From an uncultured Clostridia bacterium (lineage in GTDB: Bacteria > Bacillota > Clostridia > Christensenellales > Borkfalkiaceae), in assembly GCA_947631925.1 (NCBI GenBank), contig CANRNE010000009.1, positions 1 through 64,000 of the forward strand: a stretch of DNA of 64,000 nucleotides. The letters run 5' to 3'. The notes below the pieces were generated by a model that saw only the letters and a program-made list of their open reading frames with translations, did no database searches and was not told where the DNA came from. Every line of letters begins with the position of its first letter. The stretch's first letter is position 1. Below, piece by piece: positions 18,284 through 25,481 of this stretch. The position numbers and the translations under genes were made by a program.

Positions 18284-19395
18284 TGCCAAGTCCAGAGTGT
18301 AAGGTCTACTTTGACGGCAGCCACTATATCGCCATCCCTCATACGACGCGGCGATACCGTCCGAGAAGGAAGCGGAACGAGGAAAAAATTATGGTGAAGC
18401 CGCCCGGCGTGAGCGAGAGCAAGAAAGGCGGCATCGTACCCATGGAGACGGAAAATGATGCCACCATGTCCGAGGATAAGCCTGCGGAAAGCGCTTCTCC
18501 CACCGAAGAGCTGACGCCCATAGAACGTATCGCAAAGGAAGGTGCGCCCATATCGGACGCGCCTTCTCCGCCTGCCGTTCCCGCGCCGAGCGGGATATTA
18601 AACGAAAACGGCGACGTCCGTATTATGACAAAACGGGAACTTTTCAACGAAGTCTATAAGGAGAACGTCTATAAAAGGTATGGGGAGCGCAAGGCGGTAC
18701 TTATGAAAGCGATGCGCCCGTATTTCAAGACGGATGAAGCGACAAAGAATTATGTGGAGAGCAATTTAGAGCGGAAGAAGCGCAATTTGATCGCCCGCCG
18801 CATCCGATTGACGCGCAAGGCAAATTTGCAGGAGTTCAATTACTTTGTCACGCTGACCTACGACGGCGCGAAGCACACCGAGGAGAGCTTCAAAAAGAAG
18901 CTCAAAAGCTGTTTGGGACATTTTTGTTCGCGGAAGCAATGGAAATATATCGGCGTCTGGGAACGCTCTCCCGAAAAGATGAGGTTGCACTTCCACGGGA
19001 TCTTCCGTATCCCAGAAGGCACGATGCCGGGAGCGTTGGTCGAAAAGACGGATTACAATTTCAAATCGCATAGGCGTATCAAAACGGTGCAGAACACCTA
19101 CTTCAACGAGCATTTCGGGCGGAGTGATTTCGAGAAGATCGTAGACAACCACCGCATCGGCGACGCGCTTGCCTATCTCATGAAGTACATCGAAAAGAGC
19201 GGTGAGAAGATCGTCTATTCAAAGGGCTTGCCGCAGTTCTTTATCTCGGACATCATGGACGAGGACGTTGCGTGTCCCATCGGGCTGGAAGATAAAAAAC
19301 TGCTCCTCTTCGACGATTTCACCTGTTGGGACGAAGGCAAGTACATCGGCGTGGTCAGCGAGGATACCATAAAACGGCTTCGAAAAGCGAATTAG
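18283..19395 (+). CDS. HUH-endonuclease rolling-circle replication initiator (Rep)
   Basis: A 370-residue protein whose ATG overlaps the ATPase stop (TAATG). The three HUH Rep motifs are visible in order: FVTLTYD at 188-194, the metal-binding RLHFHGIF with His236-x-His238, and AYLMKYIEK with Tyr298 and Tyr302. Such enzymes nick one DNA strand at a hairpin origin, become linked to the 5' end through Tyr, and start rolling-circle replication. The motif spacing fits the inovirus/microvirus type better than relaxases. The first ~110 residues are disordered and acidic. The likely target is the hairpin region at 20181-20335. Confidence 0.85.
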   Translation: MPSPECKVYFDGSHYIAIPHTTRRYRPRRKRNEEKIMVKPPGVSESKKGGIVPMETENDATMSEDKPAESASPTEELTPIERIAKEGAPISDAPSPPAVPAPSGILNENGDVRIMTKRELFNEVYKENVYKRYGERKAVLMKAMRPYFKTDEATKNYVESNLERKKRNLIARRIRLTRKANLQEFNYFVTLTYDGAKHTEESFKKKLKSCLGHFCSRKQWKYIGVWERSPEKMRLHFHGIFRIPEGTMPGALVEKTDYNFKSHRRIKTVQNTYFNEHFGRSDFEKIVDNHRIGDALAYLMKYIEKSGEKIVYSKGLPQFFISDIMDEDVACPIGLEDKKLLLFDDFTCWDEGKYIGVVSEDTIKRLRKAN

Positions 19396-19429
19396 GAAAA
19401 AATTTACAGAAAAATTATTGCGATAGGGC

Positions 19430-19458
19430 TTGACAATATGTGATATATCGCATATAAT
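19430..19458 (+). promoter_or_regulatory. Strong promoter of the toxin-antitoxin operon
   Basis: Consensus TTGACA, exact 17-base spacer, TATAAT, 31 bases before the toxin ATG. It begins only 35 bases after the rep stop and gives the pair its own transcription. Confidence 0.9.
19437..19454. promoter_or_regulatory. Palindromic operator within the TA promoter
   Basis: TATGTGATATATCGCATA is an 18-base palindrome with one mismatched pair. It fills the spacer and overlaps the -10 box. A bound HTH antitoxin would block RNA polymerase, the normal autoregulation of HigBA-type loci. Confidence 0.7.
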
Positions 19459-19488
19459 AGAAGTGCAGAAACAAAGGAGGCGATTTGT

Positions 19489-19842
19489 ATGGAGTTTGAG
19501 ATCGTCTTTTACAGGAAAGCGGACGGGACGGAGCCGGTGGTCGAATTCTTGGACAGTCTCGACATAAAAATGCGAGCGAAGGTCTTAAAAACGATCGATA
19601 TGCTGGCAAGCTACGGCTTTGATTTGCGCGAGCCGTGTTCTAAGGCGTTGGACGACGGGATATTTGAACTTCGTGCGCAAGTCGGTAACGACATCTCGCG
19701 GGTCCTGTATTTCTTTGTGGTGGGCAGAAAAGCGGTCTTGACGAACGGATTTATCAAGAAAACGCAAAAGACGCCGCCGAAGGAAATTACGCTTGCCAAA
19801 AAATATCGTGCCGATTATCTCGGCAGGGAGGGAAAATCATGA
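19489..19842 (+). CDS. RelE/HigB-type toxin (phage Gp49-like family)
   Basis: A 117-residue protein with AAAGGAGG 8 bases ahead of ATG. The order of motifs ('EFLDSLDIKMRAKVLKTIDML', 'LDDGIFELRAQVGNDISRVLYFF', 'VLTNGFIKKTQKTP') is that of the Gp49-like RelE/HigB superfamily, ribosome-dependent mRNA endonucleases. Arg and Lys of 'ELRAQ...SRVLYF' and 'FIKKTQKTP' are the usual catalytic and binding positions. The stop overlaps the antitoxin ATG (ATGA). Toxin before antitoxin is the HigBA order. It may stabilise the neighbouring mobile DNA. Confidence 0.88.
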   Translation: MEFEIVFYRKADGTEPVVEFLDSLDIKMRAKVLKTIDMLASYGFDLREPCSKALDDGIFELRAQVGNDISRVLYFFVVGRKAVLTNGFIKKTQKTPPKEITLAKKYRADYLGREGKS

Positions 19843-20111
19843 CGAGTTACAAAGATTATTTGAACGAACAGCTCAAAAACCCCGAGTTCAAGGCGGAGTA
19901 CGACGCGCTCGAGCCCGAATTTTCCTTGATGCGCACGATCATGGAAGCGCGCATCGAAAAGGGCCTGACGCAACAGAAGCTGTCCGAGCTGACGGGCATC
20001 TCGCAGGCGGACATCAGCCGTTTAGAGGGCGGGACCGCGAACCCTTCTTTGAAGACGATCCAACGGATCGCCGAAGCGCTCGGGAAACAGGTCCGCATTT
20101 CTTTCGTATAA
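19839..20111 (+). CDS. HigA-type XRE antitoxin
   Basis: A 90-residue protein coupled to the toxin by ATGA. Residues ~30-85 are an XRE helix-turn-helix ('GLTQQKLSELTGISQADISR', 'LEGGTANPSLKTIQRIAEALG'). It should neutralise the toxin by binding and repress the operon at the palindrome inside the promoter. Length and order match HigA proteins of this family. No extra domains. Confidence 0.88.
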   Translation: MTSYKDYLNEQLKNPEFKAEYDALEPEFSLMRTIMEARIEKGLTQQKLSELTGISQADISRLEGGTANPSLKTIQRIAEALGKQVRISFV

Positions 20112-20180
20112 GGACAGACAAGACGCTCACGCAAAGTAAAATGCGAAAATAAGCGAAAAACGTTCATAAAATGAAAGTTC

Positions 20181-20250
20181 GCGCGACGGTATGCGCGGGG
20201 CAGTTCGCAGCGGGTCAGCGAGAACGCCCCGTCCGTCGCGCTTTATTTTT
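20181..20250 (+). terminator. Large hairpin ending in a T-run
   Basis: GCGCGACGG pairs with CCGTCGCGC, with an inner GGGGC/GCCCC stem, followed by TTTATTTTTG. It is a likely terminator for the TA operon, but its size also fits a structured replication or packaging region. Confidence 0.65.
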
Positions 20251-20273
20251 GTTTTTCCTGTTTCGATTTTTTA

Positions 20274-20335
20274 GGGCGTGTGCTTGTCCGCGGCGGCGCC
20301 AGCCGCCGCGCTTGTATCAAGACAAGCACACGCCC
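20274..20335. other. Three-way-junction cruciform, candidate rolling-circle origin or packaging signal
   Basis: A perfect 15-bp outer stem (GGGCGTGTGCTTGTC / GACAAGCACACGCCC) encloses two side hairpins: CGCGGCGGC-gcca-GCCGCCGCG and CTTG-TAT-CAA(G). It has no T-run, so it is not a normal terminator. Rep proteins of the HUH class nick hairpin origins, and filamentous phages carry a hairpin packaging signal. This is the most structured DNA in the island and lies in its gene-free 20112-20428 stretch. Function inferred. Confidence 0.55.
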
Positions 20336-20379
20336 TGTAGCCACTGGTGTGACAAAAGCGGGAGGAAACCGGCATGAAA

Positions 20380-20403
20380 AAAGGAGGACCGAAGCCCTCC
20401 TTT
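20380..20403. terminator. Bidirectional terminator between convergent units
   Basis: AAAGGAGG and CCTCCTTT form an 8-bp stem with an 8-base loop, with A-run before and T-run after. It sits between the plus-strand island and the minus-strand cassette. Confidence 0.7.
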
Positions 20404-20428
20404 GAAAGCGGAAATTTCGGACCGTTTT

Positions 20429-21244
20429 TCAGCGGTCGTATTTACAAAATCTTGTGTACTGCATGACGAACGCGGGCGTCTTCCATACATCCCACGTTTC
20501 CATTGTCAACGTGTTCCGATGTTTGATGATAGCGGGGACGCCGGCGAGGGAGAGCTGCAAATATGTCATGTAGACGCATCGGATGTCGATGTCGCTGCAT
20601 TCGATGAATACGTTTCGGGCATAGTTCACGCCTTTGCTTTGCAACACATCCAATGCCGCAAGGGGCATCACGCCGCTTCCGCAACATGGGTCGCAAATCG
20701 TAAGGATTTCGTTTTGCGCTTTTTCGGTGTTTTCTTCCATCGTGATCCGTGCCATAAATTCTGCAATATGGAACGGCGTAAACACTTGTCCCGCTTTGTC
20801 ACTCGCTATATTCAGACGCATGAAGATCTCACCGAGATAGTCATTAAACGCTCCGTTGTCATAGACCACAGAAGATAAAAGAGCGAATACCTTTGCGAAG
20901 AGCGCAGGAAGTTTCCGCTGTTCTTCGGCTCGGTATCCGCTCATGATCTCTTTGTATCGTTCTTCGCGCTCGTCGTACTTGGTGAAGTCCACGGCGTTTG
21001 ATATTGCGATAGCCCCGCAAGCTATGGTGTCCTCGAAGATCTTTCCTGTACTGTAAGCCGTCGCCGCGCTTTGGAAGTCCTTCATGATTTCCTCCACGGT
21101 GGGGATACGGTACGGACACAGTTCACGGTTTCCCTTTGGCGGTTCACGAGGTTTCTCTGCCGCCTGCATGATATGAGGGATCTCATTTTCAGACGGCGGA
21201 GAAAGTTGGATGTCGAATATGGAGAGCTGTTTTCCGTTTTTCAT
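20429..21244 (-). CDS. N6-adenine methylase-like protein lacking a visible catalytic NPP[FY] motif
   Basis: Start at 21244 (MKNGKQLSIFDI) is set by GAGGGGG six bases upstream; the ORF-track start at 21328 lies inside the previous gene. The 271-residue product has 'DKAGQVFTPFHIAEFMARI' and the SAM-binding motif 'ICDPCCGSGVMPLAAL' of HsdM-like methylases. The chain ends ('VWKTPAFVMQYTRF') with no NPP[FY] motif, which these enzymes need for catalysis. It could be a regulatory pseudo-enzyme or a specialised mobile-element form. It is last in the minus-strand cassette. Confidence 0.7.
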   Translation of the reverse strand: MKNGKQLSIFDIQLSPPSENEIPHIMQAAEKPREPPKGNRELCPYRIPTVEEIMKDFQSAATAYSTGKIFEDTIACGAIAISNAVDFTKYDEREERYKEIMSGYRAEEQRKLPALFAKVFALLSSVVYDNGAFNDYLGEIFMRLNIASDKAGQVFTPFHIAEFMARITMEENTEKAQNEILTICDPCCGSGVMPLAALDVLQSKGVNYARNVFIECSDIDIRCVYMTYLQLSLAGVPAIIKHRNTLTMETWDVWKTPAFVMQYTRFCKYDR

Positions 21245-21254
21245 TTGAGCCCCC

Positions 21255-21539
21255 TCAATGTTGGATAAGATAAGACTTCCCGTGAACGTGGACGGCGTTT
21301 TCTTGATAAGTCGGCTTCCCTTTCCCACAGGCGCGGATGATGACCTGTGTTTGCTCTGTCTCTAACTTTTTGAGGGTCTCGTCCGTGAAAGAATCGCCAT
21401 CGTCCAGTTCCAAGACGAGAAAGCCCTTTGCGGACAAGTATTTGGTGAACTGCCATTTCTTCTCGAATTTCCCGTTGCTGTCTGCGATCATGCAGACGTC
21501 CAGTTCGGGATGATAAGCCGTTGCTCTGAAATAAGCCAT
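21255..21539 (-). CDS. Hypothetical small protein of the mobile cassette
   Basis: A 94-residue protein ('MAYFRATAYHPELDVCMIAD'), ending 10 bases before the methylase start and starting 13 bases after the PcfJ-like gene. The ribosome site on the minus strand is AAAGGAGG. It looks like a compact alpha/beta protein without membrane segments. I do not recognise the family. Confidence 0.65.
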   Translation of the reverse strand: MAYFRATAYHPELDVCMIADSNGKFEKKWQFTKYLSAKGFLVLELDDGDSFTDETLKKLETEQTQVIIRACGKGKPTYQENAVHVHGKSYLIQH

Positions 21540-21552
21540 TTTGATTCCTCCT

Positions 21553-22872
21553 TTATGCTGCCATCATGATTTTTTTGATTTTGCGGTTGGCGTATGGTTG
21601 CCATACGCGGTTTACATAGTCGAGAACTTTCTCGTCGGGGCGGGTGTTATTGTATCCGTAACATTGCAGCACTTTTCTCGATGAGAGCGAATATTCCAAT
21701 GTCACGAACGGGATTTGCGGCTCGTCGCGCTTACGGATGAAGAAGATCAGCGACTCCTCCCGGACAAATTTTTGGTCGTACCCCATATGTCCGACGCAAT
21801 GTTGTAACGCTCTTCCTTCCCGGATCAGATCCAGCGGACTATGTGCGATCAGGCAGATATAGCCGTCTGTGCGGTCGTCTTGCAAAGTGTGATATTTCTC
21901 TGCAATGACGGTAAATTTTTCATAGAGCGCCTTTCGCTTCAATTCGTCCTGTTCGTCCTCTGCCGAATGATATTCGTCTATCCGTATATCATGCCAACGC
22001 TTAAAATCATGGGGATAGCGGTTCTTCGGAAGACGCATATCAAGATGCAGAAAGCGGCAGGCTTTGAAGTAGTCATTATAGCTCCCGATGCTCGTCTTCT
22101 GTTTCCCGATATAGATAAGCAGTTCGTCGAGGTCATGGGCGAAGGCGAGCCGTAATTCCCGATAACTGTCTCCCAAAATGTTCTTTTTGGCGGCTACGAG
22201 CGTCTGAACTTCCGCGACTGGTTTTCCCGTCTTATATGCCGTGAAAACGGACGAGACATAGAGATGCGGGTCTTTCAGTTCCTCACGGTGTACGAACAGC
22301 CATTTGCGGAAGGGCTTGTCCTTTTCGGCCTTTCGTAAGATCTGTTTCCGCATGGCGAGATTGGAAAGTCCCATTTTGACGAGATACTCCGCCTGCGGGA
22401 ATTGTTCATAGATGCGGAGGTACTGCAAGACGTTGTACCGCGTGAAGCATTGAAAGCCGCTGTACTTGTATTCGGGGAACTTGCCGATATAGTTCATGTT
22501 GACGACGGGGGCGAACGGGTCGAAATCGCTGTCGTATGCCCAGCCCCATTCGCCGTCCTCATACCATTTTTGGTGCCGTTGGATGCCCATGTCGTACCAG
22601 CCGACGTGAAAGCCCCCGATATAGCATCGGATCATGTCTTTCAAAAAACATTTCTCCGAGTGAATGCCGTGGACGGCGACCTGTTTGCAGTACCATTTTT
22701 CCTTGTGGTTCTTTACGGCGACGGTCACTTTGGTAAGTTCCCCGTCGTTCTTCGTGAGATAGGCATAAAAGCGGGTGTAACTGTACTGCGAAGAATATGC
22801 TTCCAAGTCTTTCTTCTTGATAAGTCTTTCGATGTACTTCGGAATGGGTTTTATTTTCTCGATCTTCATCAT
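21553..22872 (-). CDS. PcfJ-like protein
   Basis: A 439-residue protein matching the PcfJ family named from the conjugative plasmid pCF10. The hallmark lies in the last 130 residues: 'EGRALQHCVGHMGYDQKF', then 'IFFIRKRDEPQIPFVTLEY' and 'VLQCYGYNNTRPDEKV'. The N-terminal half is rich in Tyr, Trp and Lys, as usual for the family. Biochemical role is unsettled; it is found on plasmids, conjugative elements and phages. It lies directly downstream of the PcfK-like fusion gene, reproducing the PcfK-PcfJ pairing known from such elements. Confidence 0.78.
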   Translation of the reverse strand: MMKIEKIKPIPKYIERLIKKKDLEAYSSQYSYTRFYAYLTKNDGELTKVTVAVKNHKEKWYCKQVAVHGIHSEKCFLKDMIRCYIGGFHVGWYDMGIQRHQKWYEDGEWGWAYDSDFDPFAPVVNMNYIGKFPEYKYSGFQCFTRYNVLQYLRIYEQFPQAEYLVKMGLSNLAMRKQILRKAEKDKPFRKWLFVHREELKDPHLYVSSVFTAYKTGKPVAEVQTLVAAKKNILGDSYRELRLAFAHDLDELLIYIGKQKTSIGSYNDYFKACRFLHLDMRLPKNRYPHDFKRWHDIRIDEYHSAEDEQDELKRKALYEKFTVIAEKYHTLQDDRTDGYICLIAHSPLDLIREGRALQHCVGHMGYDQKFVREESLIFFIRKRDEPQIPFVTLEYSLSSRKVLQCYGYNNTRPDEKVLDYVNRVWQPYANRKIKKIMMAA

Positions 22873-22873
22873 C

Positions 22874-23911
22874 TCACCTCACGTCGATGTCGTCCCCGAA
22901 TAAGTCAAGGAGAACGCACAGAACTTCCTTGTCGATGGCCGAAGTGTCGAACTCATCCATGGCGTCTTCGGCTTGCTCCTTGGTGTCGGGTAGCACTTCG
23001 CCTGTTTCTTCGTCGATGCGCTGGGTCGGCGTATTCATGAAATGGAATCCCGTCAGCTCCTCGGCTACGGCTACCCGATACCCGCGCTCCAAGAGCTTGG
23101 AAAGATACACTTCAAACGCATGATAGGGAACGCCGCACATTGGAACACGGTTTTTCAGCCCGCAATCGCGCCCTGTAAGCGTGAGACCAAGGGCGTCCGA
23201 TATCTTTATCGCATGGTCTCCGAGCGCCTCGTAGAAGTCACCCAAACGCAGGAAAAGCACGGCGTCGGGATACTTCGCCGCAAACTTTTTGTAGCATTGA
23301 TAGAACGGCAGGCCCTGTCCTTCGGGTTCGTCCTCGGCGGGTCCTTCTTCGTCCGCTTCTTCGGCTTCATCTTCCGCATCTTCGGTTTCGGGTCCATCCT
23401 CGATATCTTCATCGGGTCCGTCCCCGGCGTCCGTTTCCTCGTCCTCATCGATTTCTTCATCGTCGGTTTCGGACATGGTATGTTCGTTTTCTGCCATCAT
23501 GCCGAAGAAGGACATCTGCGCGTCTTGCTTCTTGGCGGGTTTTACGGGAGCTGCCGTTTGGGGCGTTTTCTTTGGCGCGGGCGAGAGTTCTTTCCCGTCG
23601 AGGGTATAAAGCGTACCTTCGATGCTCTCTTCCTCGAAGTAGTGGATCGCCCACGCCATGATCTGCTCGCCGTCTATGGGGCATTGTTGCGCCCCGTGCT
23701 GTTTCTCTTTCGGGATCAGCGCTTTCGCCTGTTCGGTCGCATACGCCATGAAGGTCGCAAGCGTCTTTCTGTTGACGACGCGCTGTCCGTCTTTTTCGAT
23801 GGTGATGCCCTTGTTGATCTTCTCCGCGAGCGTTTCGCTCACCATCTGCTCCAAGTGCTGTTTTACGATTCTTTCGCAGTCTGTTTTTGCTTCTAAGTTC
23901 AAAGCGATCAT
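22874..23911 (-). CDS. PcfK-like domain fused to MutS domain I
   Basis: A 345-residue fusion. Residues ~1-110 resemble PcfK-like proteins ('DCERIVKQHLEQMVSETLAEK', 'IMAWAIHYFEEESIEGTLY'). Residues ~144-198 are an extreme Asp/Glu linker. Residues ~203-285 are the mismatch-recognition domain I of MutS, with the Phe-x-Glu wedge kept as RLGDFYEALGDHA (Phe226, Glu228) and 'MCGVPYHAFEVYLSKLLERG'. MutS core, ATPase and clamp domains are absent. It could mark mismatched, hairpin or single-stranded DNA for a partner rather than repair it. The PcfK-like family has been reported to include the Cas9 inhibitor AcrIIA9 (from memory). Confidence 0.78.
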   Translation of the reverse strand: MIALNLEAKTDCERIVKQHLEQMVSETLAEKINKGITIEKDGQRVVNRKTLATFMAYATEQAKALIPKEKQHGAQQCPIDGEQIMAWAIHYFEEESIEGTLYTLDGKELSPAPKKTPQTAAPVKPAKKQDAQMSFFGMMAENEHTMSETDDEEIDEDEETDAGDGPDEDIEDGPETEDAEDEAEEADEEGPAEDEPEGQGLPFYQCYKKFAAKYPDAVLFLRLGDFYEALGDHAIKISDALGLTLTGRDCGLKNRVPMCGVPYHAFEVYLSKLLERGYRVAVAEELTGFHFMNTPTQRIDEETGEVLPDTKEQAEDAMDEFDTSAIDKEVLCVLLDLFGDDIDVR

Positions 23912-23925
23912 AAGTCCGTTTCCTC

Positions 23926-24414
23926 CTATGCGGTGATCTTCTTTTGCTCGTCCGCCGATTCTTCCTTGATGACTTCCGAGCCGTGGATGCGGCGGATCTC
24001 GTCAAGCGTCAGACGGTGTTTGCCTGTCGTGGGATCTTCCGCCCATGCCCATGCTTTCTTGCCGTTGCACCAGAAAAAGCCGAGTTCTTTCAAGCGGTCC
24101 TTATATGCAAACGCATTGAAAACCCATATCCATGCGCCGCATATCTCGATTTTGCAGTTGAAGCCGATGATGGCGCTTATTATGTCTTTGAAGCGGTCGG
24201 GGATGTCTGTCTTTTTCTCTTTCGTGTAGGTCTTTCCGTCCGCCGTTTCGTGGATATTGCCGACGACCTTCAGAAGCTCGTCATACTCGGCATTGACCCG
24301 TTTCATATCTTCGACGTTGCCGCCCCTGTCGGGGTGGTGCTTGAAAGCGAGCGCTTTATACTGCCGTTTCAGTTCTTCGACTGTCTTAACGTCTTTGAAA
24401 AATTTGTATTTCAT
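23926..24414 (-). CDS. J-domain protein
   Basis: Start at 24414 (MKYKFFKDVKTVEELKRQYK) follows AGAGGAGAAATCAC; the longer ORF-track version has no ribosome site. The 162-residue product begins with a DnaJ-type J domain carrying the HPD motif ('ALAFKHHPDRGGNVEDMKRV'), which stimulates DnaK ATPase. There is no Gly/Phe region or zinc finger; the C-terminal ~90 residues are a separate Trp-rich domain ('FFWCNGKKAWAWAE'). Such short J proteins are common in phages and conjugative elements, where they are thought to recruit the host chaperone for replication or remodelling. Confidence 0.75.
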   Translation of the reverse strand: MKYKFFKDVKTVEELKRQYKALAFKHHPDRGGNVEDMKRVNAEYDELLKVVGNIHETADGKTYTKEKKTDIPDRFKDIISAIIGFNCKIEICGAWIWVFNAFAYKDRLKELGFFWCNGKKAWAWAEDPTTGKHRLTLDEIRRIHGSEVIKEESADEQKKITA

Positions 24415-24467
24415 GTGATTTCTCCTCTTTGATTTCAGACATGGGTATAAGAAAAGCGCTCTTCTTT

Positions 24468-24656
24468 TCAGAAAGGCGCCTCTCTCCAAATACCCACTTC
24501 GTCCCTTGTGATGGGAAGGATCTTCCAGCGGTATTGCCCGTGGAACTGTTTGTAATACCGGTACGCATAGATCGCTTGCCAAAGGTGGTAAGCCATGAAT
24601 TTGCGTATGTATTTACCGTCCTTGAGATAGCAGATCTTATAGCCGTAATTGTTCAT
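24468..24656 (-). CDS. Small hypothetical protein
   Basis: A 62-residue aromatic, basic protein ('MAYHLWQAIYAYRYYKQFHG' inside). It is separated by one base from the end of the next upstream small gene, so the two are co-translated. No family recognised. Support comes from tight packing within the minus-strand operon. Confidence 0.5.
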   Translation of the reverse strand: MNNYGYKICYLKDGKYIRKFMAYHLWQAIYAYRYYKQFHGQYRWKILPITRDEVGIWREAPF

Positions 24657-24657
24657 C

Positions 24658-24846
24658 TTATTTCTTCCCGTCGAGTGACGCGATGTCGATATGTTTGCCC
24701 TTTAAGGCGTGTTTTTCCCGGAACTGTCGCAGGGCCTCTTCCAATGAATAGTCGATGTACTGCTCACGGATACGGTTACCGTCGTCGTCCGAATAGCGGA
24801 GAACGAGCGCGCCGTAAATGTTACGAAAGTAGAGGATGTATCTCAT
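24658..24846 (-). CDS. Small hypothetical protein
   Basis: A 62-residue protein ('MRYILYFRNIYGALVLRYSD') with a short beta hairpin and a helix by eye. It overlaps the upstream 66-residue gene by four bases (ATGA on the minus strand) and abuts the downstream one. Family unknown. Confidence 0.55.
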   Translation of the reverse strand: MRYILYFRNIYGALVLRYSDDDGNRIREQYIDYSLEEALRQFREKHALKGKHIDIASLDGKK

Positions 24847-25043
24847 TTTTCCACTCTCCCGTAAATATCGTCCGCATAGTAGTACCCCGTGAAGAAATTA
24901 AAGATCGCATGACACTTCACGCCGTTATAATCGACGATATAGTCATTGTCACCGACCTGCTTTATGACGGTGACCTCTGCCGTCTCGGTAGAGTTTATCT
25001 TGCCTTGGTTGAGCGAATAGATGAAAGCCGTTGTTTTGAACAT
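24843..25043 (-). CDS. Small hypothetical protein
   Basis: A 66-residue protein ('MFKTTAFIYSLNQGKINSTE') that looks all-beta, with 'IVDYNGVKCHAIFNFFTGYYY'. AAAAGGAGAAAATATC precedes its ATG on the minus strand. It overlaps the next gene by ATGA. Family unknown. Confidence 0.58.
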   Translation of the reverse strand: MFKTTAFIYSLNQGKINSTETAEVTVIKQVGDNDYIVDYNGVKCHAIFNFFTGYYYADDIYGRVEK

Positions 25044-25067
25044 GATATTTTCTCCTTTTGATAAATT

Positions 25068-25481
25068 TTAAGATATTCTTCTGATCCCGCCGAATGCGCT
25101 TTGGATGCCGACCGTGCCGAACTCCGAACACCATTCACAGTGCTTATTCCAGACATAGGCGAATGCCACGCACTGCTGCTTCTCGCCGCGGACGAGGGTG
25201 TCCCATTCTTCCTTATAATCGGTGACGATGAGAAAGTCGTAAAGCTCGCCGAACTCCATGTATTCATGCGTGACGGCATAGACGAGACAGTTGAGTCTGT
25301 TTTCGATCTCGTGCATTTTTGCCTCGATCTCGGGCTCTTGATCTACCCAATACCCGCCGAAGTCCTCGAAGAAGCAAACTTTGCCCTTATCGCGGAATCC
25401 CTCGATGTAAGGCTCGTAGATGTCGAGCTTCTGCAGGATCTCAAGTGCCTTTTCTGCCTTTTCTTTTCTGGTCGTGTTCAT
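25068..25481 (-). CDS. Hypothetical protein of the mobile cassette
   Basis: A 137-residue acidic protein. Its N-terminal 30 residues are a Lys/Glu helix ('KEKAEKALEILQKLDIYEPY'), followed by 'GKVCFFEDFGGYWVDQEPEI' and a Cys/Trp pair region ('HCEWCSEFGTV'). It overlaps the upstream gene by four bases. It resembles proteins seen beside PcfJ genes in gut mobile elements, but I cannot give a function. Confidence 0.6.
   Translation of the reverse strand: MNTTRKEKAEKALEILQKLDIYEPYIEGFRDKGKVCFFEDFGGYWVDQEPEIEAKMHEIENRLNCLVYAVTHEYMEFGELYDFLIVTDYKEEWDTLVRGEKQQCVAFAYVWNKHCEWCSEFGTVGIQSAFGGIRRIS

Noticed and set aside
19430-19460. Possible dif/XerCD attachment site
   Set aside because: The palindromic AT-rich sequence lacks the conserved TTATGTTAA arm and is explained as promoter plus operator.
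20171-20377. 68-aa ORF after the antitoxin
   Set aside because: It runs through two large hairpins, is Arg/Pro-rich and has no ribosome site.
23042-23896. 284-aa plus-strand ORF opposite the PcfK-MutS gene
   Set aside because: Phe/Val/Gly shadow caused by the acidic linker on the other strand.
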